This document shows, in pieces, positions 56,943 through 64,000 of a stretch of DNA of 64,000 bases. A program made the translations under genes and the position numbers. Below the pieces are notes generated by a model. It was given only the letters and a program-made list of their open reading frames with translations. It ran no database searches and was not told the origin of the DNA. How positions within the stretch are numbered: the stretch's first letter is position 1; each line of letters begins with the position of its first letter. Source of the DNA: Fibrobacter sp. (lineage in GTDB: Bacteria > Fibrobacterota > Fibrobacteria > Fibrobacterales > Fibrobacteraceae); assembly GCA_024398965.1 (NCBI GenBank), contig JAKSIF010000003.1:62001-126000 (forward strand). Reading direction: 5' to 3'.

Positions 56943-57380
56943 TCACTTAAACAGTTTCTGTCCCCTGGGCGTCCCATCCGTCCAGCCGACATGAATGAAC
57001 CTAATGGTCGAGGATTTGTCCCCGGCCTTTTTGTTATACATAATCAACTGGTCAATCTGCATTTCCTTCATCTTGCCTTCCAGAAGTGAATAAAGATTGC
57101 GATTGTCGCCCTCGTTTCCGGAATAGGCGCTAATATCCGCTGCAAGCGCCTGCAAGTGCATCGAAGTCTTTGATCCGTCCACAGCTTCATTTACCAGCCT
57201 GGAACGGTACACGCTGTTTACGCGGATAGCACGCCCAAACAGGTTTCTTACAGTTTGAAGTCTCTTGGCTGTTTCCAGAACATTTTCCAGCTGCTCAAGG
57301 GTTGAGGGAAAGTTTGGGAGACCTGTGTTCGTCACCAGCATTTCAGCCAGCGTGAAGTTCTTTATTTCCTTGGCGATCAT
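56943..57380 (-). CDS. phage endolysin, peptidase M15 type
   Basis: 145 residues from ATG at 57380. M15-type metal site: NSVYRSRLVN, SMHLQALAADI (H75, D82) and FIHVGW (H130). It cleaves peptide cross-links in peptidoglycan at lysis. The ATG overlaps the preceding stop (ATGA). Confidence 0.87.
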   Translation of the reverse strand: MIAKEIKNFTLAEMLVTNTGLPNFPSTLEQLENVLETAKRLQTVRNLFGRAIRVNSVYRSRLVNEAVDGSKTSMHLQALAADISAYSGNEGDNRNLYSLLEGKMKEMQIDQLIMYNKKAGDKSSTIRFIHVGWTDGTPRGQKLFK

Positions 57381-57832
57381 ACTTTCTCCATCGTGACAAG
57401 TTTTGAACATTTGAGGTTATCGTCACCCCAATGCAGACAGGCGAACCATTCCAGCGCCTTATCGGCACAGCCAGCCTTGAAACGGCTTATTCCGGAAATA
57501 CGGAGGATGCCTCGGAAGATGCTGTCGCATTGCTCCCGCGTGAAAACGCCAAAGCCTTTGTTTCCGTAAAGTGCATCGTGAATGATGCCTGCCCAGTTGT
57601 AGATTCTGTTGTTATCGTCCCAGCTAGGCAAGAACCATTGGAAAATCTTGGGAACACTTAAACCGTCGCATTTATAGTCTGGCTTGAACTTGAATATGAC
57701 CTTGTATTCCTTTCCGTCCAGCGTGTACGAAACGCAGACTTTCGTTGCGATTTGCAGCAAATAGCAATCACGTTTCTTTAGCCAGCAGGTCGGAGGGGCC
57801 TCGATTGCCGTTACATGGAGTTCCTGTTTCAC
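57377..57832 (-). CDS. DUF1353 phage protein
   Basis: 151 residues. KCDGLSVPKIFQWFLP and WAGIIHDALYG with FTREQCDSIF follow the DUF1353 pattern (H-D in xxHDxLY), seen in phage lysis cassettes and tail regions; function not established. Overlaps the next gene. Confidence 0.8.
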   Translation of the reverse strand: MKQELHVTAIEAPPTCWLKKRDCYLLQIATKVCVSYTLDGKEYKVIFKFKPDYKCDGLSVPKIFQWFLPSWDDNNRIYNWAGIIHDALYGNKGFGVFTREQCDSIFRGILRISGISRFKAGCADKALEWFACLHWGDDNLKCSKLVTMEKV

Positions 57833-58089
57833 TTGTGACCCGCCCTTATTTCTCCGATAAGCTGGTTCAATGATTCGTTCATCCTGTCAATCTTGCTGTC
57901 GAGACTCTTGAAATTGGAATCCCCATCATCAAGACGTTTGTCATTATGCTTCATGCGTTCCTCAAGAACTGCAAATCTTTCGTCGATGCTTTTCTTTGCC
58001 GAGGCAACTTTGCTGTCGGAGTGAAGTGCTTTCACGACAGCGCCTATGGCGGTGGCTACCGCGCCTACGTCAAGTCCTGTAATTTCCAT
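57829..58089 (-). CDS. small phage lysis-cassette protein
   Basis: 86 residues with a weakly hydrophobic N-terminus (DVGAVATAIGAVVKAL) and a coiled coil (ERMKHNDKRLDDGDSNFKSLDSKIDRMNESL). Resembles XhlA/holin-accessory proteins in layout. It overlaps DUF1353 by 4 bases. Confidence 0.6.
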   Translation of the reverse strand: MEITGLDVGAVATAIGAVVKALHSDSKVASAKKSIDERFAVLEERMKHNDKRLDDGDSNFKSLDSKIDRMNESLNQLIGEIRAGHK

Positions 58090-58098
58090 GGTTGCTCC

Positions 58099-58878
58099 TT
58101 ACGGAATGACATATCCCCGCCAGCTTACCTGGGGACTTCTGGAACCGCTGAAATTGGTGTCGCCTTCCAGCTTGAGATAGAGATTTGAATGGTCCTCGCT
58201 ACCTCCGAAAGCGTATCTTCCGACGATTCGTCCGTAGTGCCATTCCTGATCCGTGTAGCCGGAAAAGTCGAAGGAGTCCACAAGATTATTGTTCCTGTCG
58301 AACAGCTTCACGACTGCATGGGAAAGCGGATAGGTAGTGATGTTCTTGAATCCAATGGTAAAGTCATAGAAGCCTCTGTAATACACTGGATTGAACAAGG
58401 TAACGTCCGCCAGAACGGTACTTGCGGAACCGCCGCCTGTGATGGTGACGCCCTTGCTTCCCTTGCTTACGGAAAAGTCGATGTTGTCTCCGCTGACGTT
58501 CCAAATCTTGTCAGAAGTGATTGCGCTATTTGCAATCTTGTCTCCCGTGACAGCGTTGTCCTTTAGCATTGCCGTGGTGATTCGATTGTCGCGAATTGTT
58601 GTGGAAAGCTGTTTGCCTCCTCGCGTATCAATGACAGAAAACCAGATATCGCCATGACGATGCTCCGGGCTGTCCGACAGGGAAAATTTCTGTTCAAGGG
58701 GGGCTGGGTATTCATCCTCGGAATTGACGATTACCTTGGCACAATGCAGCTGCAGTCTGGAAAGTTTCAGCTTGCGGTCGCGATCGCTTCCGCTTCCATG
58801 GACGATGTAGATGAGGTCGTTTTCGGAAAGCTCGCCAGCGTCCAACAGTTCCAAAAGGGTTGTAATATTTTCTGCCAT
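58099..58878 (-). CDS. phage tail fibre protein
   Basis: 259 residues. N-terminal part (TTLLELLDAGELSENDLIYIVHGSG) then beta-rich, Gly/Asn-rich sequence typical of fibre or receptor-binding tips (LPNxxxNSAITSDKIWNV). Adjacent to the longer tail-fibre gene. Confidence 0.65.
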   Translation of the reverse strand: MAENITTLLELLDAGELSENDLIYIVHGSGSDRDRKLKLSRLQLHCAKVIVNSEDEYPAPLEQKFSLSDSPEHRHGDIWFSVIDTRGGKQLSTTIRDNRITTAMLKDNAVTGDKIANSAITSDKIWNVSGDNIDFSVSKGSKGVTITGGGSASTVLADVTLFNPVYYRGFYDFTIGFKNITTYPLSHAVVKLFDRNNNLVDSFDFSGYTDQEWHYGRIVGRYAFGGSEDHSNLYLKLEGDTNFSGSRSPQVSWRGYVIP

Positions 58879-58893
58879 TATGAAGTCTCCTTG

Positions 58894-59961
58894 CTACACG
58901 TCGGAAGCGCCGAAGGAAATGAATGGAATCTTTGCGGCTGTGTTGAAAGAACCGTTGATGGGGTCCATGAAGTCAACGCTGTTGCCGAGGGTTGATTCCA
59001 GGTTCTGACGGAGGTCAAAATCGTAGAGGTAGTTCGCGTTCTCGCGATCCTTTGCCGCGAGCTGTACGCCGACAGACCAGACTTGGACTATGTAGCGGGT
59101 GTTTCGCTTGATCTTGAGCGTTCCCTGCGATGTTTCTTTCATGTCAAAAGAACAGAGCTGCGTCCCGCTGGTAAAATCCTTGCCGACGTGGCGCAGACCT
59201 GTATGGCCCAGCAGATTACCCCTTGTGTCAAAGACCCCGATGCAGAGGCAGGCCCAGTCAAGGACGCTTCCAGCAAGAGCGATGGTGCATTTGGTGATGG
59301 AACCCTGGGCGTCCGAAATTCTCATACATTGGTAAATCTTCGCGTTGCAATAGCTGTAGGAACGGAACTCGTTATCGCCCCATTCCAGTTCCTCGAAGCC
59401 ATCTTGAAGCCCGTAGGCGCCATAGTTGTTTGTGTTGCTGTCAATCTCGCTTTCCGGCATTGTGGTGAGCTTCGGGTCACTTTCTCCCGTCAAGTTCAGC
59501 CCGATGCGTAAAGTGCCGTTCATGGGCGTAAGCGTGATTTCGTCCGCGTCAGAAACGAGAATGTCTTTCAGGAAGCCAGCGGCAGAATCTTCGTCGATGG
59601 AAACCTTATGGTCGCCGGAAGTAGAAACATCATCTTCCCAATGGATGCCGTTTGGTCCGCCAATCTTGAGAACCTTCATGTCCTGGATTCCGGGAACGTC
59701 AATTTTGGGTACTAGGTAGCCAGCGACAACTCCGCCGACATTCAGCTGGATAACGGTAGGTGTTCGGACAGTATTCACGCTTACGTCCCCATGGACGGTG
59801 GGGGCGTAGGTGCTGGAGGAATAAGTCGCCAGCGAGGCGAACTGTGCGACCGGAACCTTGAAAGTCTTTCCGTCAATGCTTACGGGAACGTAGCCCTGCG
59901 CCTTGATCTCCGCGAGGGTGCTTTCTTCCAGCTCTAAAATCTTGACATTTTCTTCCGTCAT
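58894..59961 (-). CDS. phage tail fibre/baseplate wedge-associated protein
   Basis: 355 residues. Begins with VKILELEESTLAEIKAQGYVPVSIDGKTFKVPVAQFASL, then beta-rich repeats with NxYGAYGLQ. No conserved enzyme motif. Position after DUF2612 and before the short fibre gene supports a receptor-binding role. Confidence 0.6.
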   Translation of the reverse strand: MTEENVKILELEESTLAEIKAQGYVPVSIDGKTFKVPVAQFASLATYSSSTYAPTVHGDVSVNTVRTPTVIQLNVGGVVAGYLVPKIDVPGIQDMKVLKIGGPNGIHWEDDVSTSGDHKVSIDEDSAAGFLKDILVSDADEITLTPMNGTLRIGLNLTGESDPKLTTMPESEIDSNTNNYGAYGLQDGFEELEWGDNEFRSYSYCNAKIYQCMRISDAQGSITKCTIALAGSVLDWACLCIGVFDTRGNLLGHTGLRHVGKDFTSGTQLCSFDMKETSQGTLKIKRNTRYIVQVWSVGVQLAAKDRENANYLYDFDLRQNLESTLGNSVDFMDPINGSFNTAAKIPFISFGASDV

Positions 59962-59970
59962 TTTCTGTTC

Positions 59971-60591
59971 CTATAGGATGATGTGCCTGCCGTCTTCCGT
60001 TAGCAGGGGCAATCCCTGTTCGCTTGAGAGGTATCCGTTGTCGATGATGTTCTTGTCCTGTGCGACAGCGAGAATGAGCTTGTGTGGCTGTTCCACCGTT
60101 GCGAGCGCCTTTCCGGAAGTCAGTTTGAATGAAGCTCCGGGTAAGCCAAGGACGCCTGCAGGCGCCAACGAGGCGACAGTCTTGCGACTTAACTGTTTTC
60201 CCTTGGGTGTATAGACGAAAAAGACGCCATCAACCTCGTCAAGGTATTGCGGGTTTCTGTCCTTTGATAGGTCTGCCGCATTCTGGATGATGTTCTGGGG
60301 TGTTCCCGCGGTACTCTGCTTGAAAAGAATTTTCAGCCTGTCGCGGTAGCTTTTGTCACTTTCGCCATCATCGCGCGGCAGGTTTCGCAGTTTTCCGATA
60401 ATATCAAGCCAGTTCCCGTCCGCTTCTTCGATATTCGCGAAGTTCGCAAGTCTGTAGGAACTGTCCTCAATGTCCTGAAAACAGCCTGTCACCTTCTCAA
60501 TCAAGGCGAGAAGGTTGGTGGATTCCTTGTACTGGGTGATTACAAGGCTTTGCAGCTTTTTCCAGAGATTGTCTATATGTTGGAGAGCCAT
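59971..60591 (-). CDS. DUF2612-type baseplate protein
   Basis: 206 residues from ATG at 60591 (the frame is open to 60750). FQDIEDSSYRLANFANIEEADGNWLDIIGKLRNLPRDDGESDKSYRDRLK is typical of DUF2612, and it follows baseplate J as in Mu-like phages. Start overlaps the upstream stop. Confidence 0.78.
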   Translation of the reverse strand: MALQHIDNLWKKLQSLVITQYKESTNLLALIEKVTGCFQDIEDSSYRLANFANIEEADGNWLDIIGKLRNLPRDDGESDKSYRDRLKILFKQSTAGTPQNIIQNAADLSKDRNPQYLDEVDGVFFVYTPKGKQLSRKTVASLAPAGVLGLPGASFKLTSGKALATVEQPHKLILAVAQDKNIIDNGYLSSEQGLPLLTEDGRHIIL

Positions 60592-61571
60592 TATCCCTCC
60601 AGCGTTACGGAAACGTCCTCTGCAGCGATTGTAACCGTCGTGTCGTCGCTGACGGGGATTCTGCTGCTGGACCAGTTCTCGGAATAGACTTGTGCGACCT
60701 GGACCGTGATTGCATCCACGCCTGTGATTCCGCTGTAGATCGGAACGCACATTCTCTGCGGGATGATATCCTTTCCGCTGGTAAATTCACTTGAAGCCCA
60801 GTCTGAAATGAGCTGCTGGATTTTTTCAGCATAGTCTGTAGGTAGGGCTTCCTCATCATATTGCGTGATGGAGACCTTGACTTTGTAGGCGATGCCCTTG
60901 ATGAACTGGAAACAGACCTTGTGAAGGAAACCTGCCGCATCCTTGGCAATGCCGAGGCTGTCTCCTGTTCCCTTGATTCCCGCAGGCTTGCAGTTCCAAA
61001 TCTTCTGGGCTATATAGCTTTCAACGGTGTTTTCGCGCGTGGCATCCTCAAGAATGGAAATCCAGTCCTTATCGGTCTGGTCAATCATGTCGGTGGAGAA
61101 GCTGGAAGGGACATAGATGGCGAAATGGTGGGGAGGAATACCTTCGGTTTCCACGTCCTCGCAGTTTTCCTTGAGGGAGACGCTGGCTGTGATGTTTTCG
61201 CGAAGGTAGGTCAGCATCCCGTTTGGAGTAGCCAAGCCCTCAAAGGTTGCCTGTTCAATTCTTTCACGCAGCGATTCGTCGCTTTCGCCCTCGTTTCGCG
61301 TAAGTCCTGCAATGGAGGCGAGCATATCCAGGAACGCGCCTGTTGCTGTGGAAACGTCGATGTTTGCGCCTACAGTCTGGATCGCCTGGGCAAGTTCCGT
61401 GTACATATAGGCGAGAAGGTCCACCAGCATCCCATCGGGTGCGCTGGGGTCAAGGTTAATGCCTGTGCCAAAGACTTCCATGAACGCCTTGGCTATGGCC
61501 TGGCGGATTTCACGAAAGCTCTTGATGGAAATTCCGGAATTGCTGTCGATTGCGACTGCGCCTATTGCCAT
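60591..61571 (-). CDS. baseplate J family protein
   Basis: 326 residues. SISIKSFREIRQAIAKAF-like N-terminus, DGMLVDLLAYMYTELAQAI, TATGAFLDMLASIAGLTRNEGESDESLRERI: the baseplate J/gp47 pattern. It forms the baseplate wedge of contractile tails. Confidence 0.9.
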   Translation of the reverse strand: MAIGAVAIDSNSGISIKSFREIRQAIAKAFMEVFGTGINLDPSAPDGMLVDLLAYMYTELAQAIQTVGANIDVSTATGAFLDMLASIAGLTRNEGESDESLRERIEQATFEGLATPNGMLTYLRENITASVSLKENCEDVETEGIPPHHFAIYVPSSFSTDMIDQTDKDWISILEDATRENTVESYIAQKIWNCKPAGIKGTGDSLGIAKDAAGFLHKVCFQFIKGIAYKVKVSITQYDEEALPTDYAEKIQQLISDWASSEFTSGKDIIPQRMCVPIYSGITGVDAITVQVAQVYSENWSSSRIPVSDDTTVTIAAEDVSVTLEG

Positions 61572-61573
61572 AT

Positions 61574-61924
61574 CTAAAACGCTCCGATGATATTTTCATC
61601 GTCCTTGCTTCGGACGCTGAACTTTCCGGAAATGTTTCTTCCGTCTGCCTTGATTTCTATGGAGACCACCTCCTTGACGCCATCGACTTTTTCGATCTTC
61701 TCGCGGAGTATTTTCTGGGCGACGTCAAGATGGTTCATGGGAAGCCCCGCGACCTTTTCAAGCCAGGGGACGCCATGCTCTCGGTTCGTGAATGCTTCGC
61801 CTTCTTCTGTCCTTAAAAGACAGTGAACCGCCTGCTGGACGCGCTTCTGCATACGCGAAATGCGGCAGATATGGTCTCCTTGCAGGAAAATGTCGTGGGA
61901 ACTGTTGAGGGCCAATTCATTCAT
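61574..61924 (-). CDS. gp25-like baseplate wedge protein
   Basis: 116 residues. QKRVQQAVHCLLRTEEGEAFTNREHGVPW is the gp25/Mu gp46 pattern. It lies directly upstream of baseplate J. Its first codons and upstream 70 bases recur at 63349-63472. Confidence 0.8.
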   Translation of the reverse strand: MNELALNSSHDIFLQGDHICRISRMQKRVQQAVHCLLRTEEGEAFTNREHGVPWLEKVAGLPMNHLDVAQKILREKIEKVDGVKEVVSIEIKADGRNISGKFSVRSKDDENIIGAF

Positions 61925-61997
61925 GGTCCTTAAATTAGGTCAAAGGGATTTAATAGCGAGAATCACGCCAAATTAAGGCAAAAGAGACCAAAAAAAC
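61874..61997. repeat. direct repeat A: start of gp25-like gene and its leader
   Basis: This 124-base segment contains the first 17 codons and the upstream leader of the gp25-like gene. Repeat B (63349-63472) matches it with about ten differences. The pair flanks the DUF2971 gene. Confidence 0.88.
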
Positions 61998-62042
61998 GAT
62001 TATATTTTTTTTTTGTGTTAAACTTTTTTAGGGTAAAAGAAA

Positions 62043-63269
62043 ATGAAGAATAATGACACAAATAATTCCCTACAAATCCTTGAAGACTTTAATAAAACTT
62101 ATTTTGATAGAAAAACAACAAATAGTTCGGAAACTCAAATAGCTCAGTTGTTTGAAAATAATTGTTCAAATTGGGAAAAAAATATACACCTTCTTTACCA
62201 TGGTAATTCTGTTGATGGAATGTATGGTTCCGCGCTACTTACATATTCTGCTATTATTGATCATATTGAAGTGTTTAGTCTCGATCGTTTAGAAAAATTA
62301 CGAAAAAGGATTGACAATTACGAAAAAAAAGTAAAATTCCATTTAAAACGAAAAGCAGAATTGTATAGCAATCTTGCAAATGTGTACGCGAAAAAGAATC
62401 TTGATAATGATTCTGTAGAATGTTTCAAAAAATATTTTTTCTATTTATTTAGTGAAGCGAATAAAGAAATTCATGAAGAAATAATTTGTTTTGCATTTCA
62501 TAGTCTTTCAAAACACATGTTTTACAATTTAAGTGAAGAAACGTTGAATGTTTCATCTCCATTAATGTTTAATGATGTTTTTGATTGTCCTTTAATTAAG
62601 TTGCTTGACAATGATGATGGCCCTTCAAAGTTAAAAAAGAGAGCCTTGTGTGACTGTGTAAAAATAGCATGTTTTGATAAGAACGAATTCTTGCCAACAG
62701 TTGAAGATTTGCTCTTGCAAAAGAGACGTAAAAAAAATGAAGAAAATAATGAAGATGAATATTGCAATGAACTTTTATGGAGTCATTATGCAGATTATCA
62801 CAAAGGCATTTGCATTGAATATGTTTTTAATTCTTCTTTATTTAATTCCGCACAAACCGATTCCACGATAGTGTCTTTCTTTAAAGATGTTAACTATCTT
62901 GATAATATTGATTCAATAAAGAATGGGACATACATAAATTTACTTGATGGATTTTTTGTAAAATCAAGAGCTTGGCGGTATGAAAATGAACTAAGATTCT
63001 TCCATTTTGATTTGAACGGTTCTGGTGATTATAGTTCCGTAAAAATTCCAAATTGTGTGAAGTCTATAACATTTGGTGCTCAATGCCCTGAAAAGGATAA
63101 GATTCTCGTCATGAAACTCATGCATAATAGGAATTATTCCTTTAATGGTCGAAGTGATAATAAAATCGAATTTTATCAAATGAAACCTGACGATAAGATT
63201 TTTGGAAAAGTAAAAAGAGAATTGATTACGCTTAAAAAAGATAAAGTACATGTAAAAGGATTAATTTAG
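62043..63269 (+). CDS. DUF2971-domain protein, AT-rich phage cargo
   Basis: 408 residues. N-terminal half is helical, perhaps TPR-like (YSNLANVYAKKNLDNDSVECFKKYFFYL). The C-terminal half fits DUF2971: PLMFNDVFDCPL, LLWSHYADYHKGICIEY, WRYENELRFF. DUF2971 proteins are of unknown biochemistry and often found among anti-phage genes. Very low GC, opposite strand to the tail genes, flanked by direct repeats. A defence or superinfection-exclusion role is inferred. Confidence 0.75.
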   Translation: MKNNDTNNSLQILEDFNKTYFDRKTTNSSETQIAQLFENNCSNWEKNIHLLYHGNSVDGMYGSALLTYSAIIDHIEVFSLDRLEKLRKRIDNYEKKVKFHLKRKAELYSNLANVYAKKNLDNDSVECFKKYFFYLFSEANKEIHEEIICFAFHSLSKHMFYNLSEETLNVSSPLMFNDVFDCPLIKLLDNDDGPSKLKKRALCDCVKIACFDKNEFLPTVEDLLLQKRRKKNEENNEDEYCNELLWSHYADYHKGICIEYVFNSSLFNSAQTDSTIVSFFKDVNYLDNIDSIKNGTYINLLDGFFVKSRAWRYENELRFFHFDLNGSGDYSSVKIPNCVKSITFGAQCPEKDKILVMKLMHNRNYSFNGRSDNKIEFYQMKPDDKIFGKVKRELITLKKDKVHVKGLI

Positions 63270-63287
63270 TGGAGGGTAAATCAGTTT

Positions 63288-63399
63288 TTGGGAGGTAAAT
63301 AAACGCATGGTGAACCTTTTTCGCTATGCGATGAACGCGAGCGATGCTGTCTCTTTGCAGGAAAATGTCGTGGGAACTGTTGAGGGCCAATTCATTCAT
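63288..63399 (-). pseudogene. truncated gp25-like gene start
   Basis: Translating leftward from ATG at 63399 gives MNELALNSSHDIFLQRD, then SIARVHRIAKKVHHA, which matches the intact gp25-like protein for about 33 residues (identical for the first 15), after which similarity stops. It is a remnant of a second allele, left when cargo inserted. Confidence 0.75.
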
Positions 63400-63472
63400 G
63401 AACATTAAATTAGGTCAAAGGGATTTAATAGCGAGAATTACGCCAAATAAAAGCAAAAGAGACCAAAAAAAC
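63349..63472. repeat. direct repeat B
   Basis: Partner of the segment at 61874-61997; about 92 percent identical over 124 bases. Confidence 0.88.
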
Positions 63473-63579
63473 ATTTGAAAAATATAAATTGTCGTTTTGA
63501 TTTTGGAGATTACGATTGTGAGAAAATTTAGTGAATTAGAAAAAAAATAATAAAGTCTTTAGTAGAGGGGGCAAATGAT

Positions 63580-64000
63580 GTGAAAAGCAATTTCCCCATC
63601 AATATTCTTGATAAATGGTTCTGCACTTATAAATTTGATTTTTATGGAAACAATCCTGAAAAGCCGATCCTGATTTTTAGAGTTCCCAAGGGAAGTGTCG
63701 TAAAAGTGGATGATGTTATTTCAATAAGCATGAAGCTGTTTGAAATATCAATGCTTCTGAATTTTTTGGAGGAAAATGGTTTAATTCAACTAATAAATTA
63801 TAATGGTATTGTTCTTCGTGAATGGACGCCTAATGGGAACATTACAAATTATGACGATCTAACTTATGTTATTGATAAAAAAGTTGCAGATGCTCTGGTA
63901 AAATGCATCAACAATTCAGTATTTGTTGGTCAGACTTTAAAGGACATGGTTGATAATGATTTTAAATCCATTGAAGAACAGGCATTAGACGAAGCAAAGA
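63580..64000 (+). CDS. partial AT-rich cargo gene running off the window
   Basis: An open frame continues from 63547 to the end of the window (about 140 residues from GTG 63580, with GAGGGG 9 bases before it). It contains KPILIFRVPKGSVVKVDDVISISMKLFEISMLLNFLEENG. A second possible start, GTG at 63518 with GGAG upstream, is separated from this frame by one missing A in an eight-A run (63540-63547). Either 63580 is the true start or the gene is frameshifted. No family recognised. Confidence 0.5.
   Translation, partial: MKSNFPINILDKWFCTYKFDFYGNNPEKPILIFRVPKGSVVKVDDVISISMKLFEISMLLNFLEENGLIQLINYNGIVLREWTPNGNITNYDDLTYVIDKKVADALVKCINNSVFVGQTLKDMVDNDFKSIEEQALDEAK

Overview
The window is chromosomal DNA of a Fibrobacter (rumen/gut fibre degrader, close to F. 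succinogenes) with most of an integrated phage at its right end. The lineage call rests on a protein with three FISUMP domains (Fibrobacter succinogenes major paralogous domain), a GH9 endoglucanase with a Fibrobacter-style C-terminal tail, a PorV/PorQ-like outer-membrane protein, a GTP-type PEP carboxykinase and moderate GC content.

Host part, 1 to about 40050. From left to right it carries a GH2 glycosidase, ribosomal proteins L21/L27, a large FGE-fold lipoprotein, an inositol-monophosphatase-like enzyme, the GH9 cellulase, NADP-type glutamate dehydrogenase, the FISUMP protein, DNA ligase LigA and the Mn exporter MntP. A tight five-gene operon (16169-20175) follows: a monohaem cytochrome c, a pentahaem cytochrome c, a four-cluster Fe-S protein, an NrfD-type quinol-interacting membrane protein fused to cytochrome c, and a small membrane protein. 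This is a compact Nrf/Qrc/ACIII-like electron conduit. Then come a glycosyltransferase, the PorV/PorQ-like protein, tRNA-Lys and tRNA-Pro followed by an array of tRNA-Pro-derived fragments, an FMN hydroxy-acid dehydrogenase, TrmFO, a stand-alone AICAR transformylase, host QueE/QueD, a NifU-like protein, GlgC, PckG, an MFS exporter with a structured RNA leader, an Ala/Pro-rich outer-membrane protein, a PIN protein and GatB. Three central-metabolism genes (gdhA, glgC, pckG) carry the same two-hairpin element directly after their stop codons.

Phage part, about 40050 to beyond 64000. A tyrosine integrase is followed by a rightward early operon of small proteins, including SpoVG-, DUF3846- and DUF4314-like ones. 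Leftward head genes are the MuF-like head protein with a probable toxin tail, a DUF1073 portal and both terminase subunits. Leftward lysis and tail genes include an M15 peptidase, DUF1353, tail fibres, DUF2612, baseplate J and a gp25-like protein, so the virion is contractile-tailed. Between head and tail modules lies an overlapping operon parB-like/dpdA-like/queC/queE/queD/folE. It holds every step expected to make preQ0 from GTP plus a transglycosylase to put it into DNA, so the phage probably replaces part of its guanine by 7-deazaguanine.

AT-rich cargo genes on the opposite strand punctuate the phage: a GIY-YIG protein, an Mrr-like PD-(D/E)XK nuclease, a DUF2971 protein and a truncated gene at the window end. 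The last two each sit beside a copy of the start of the gp25-like gene, which looks like a cargo-insertion hotspot.
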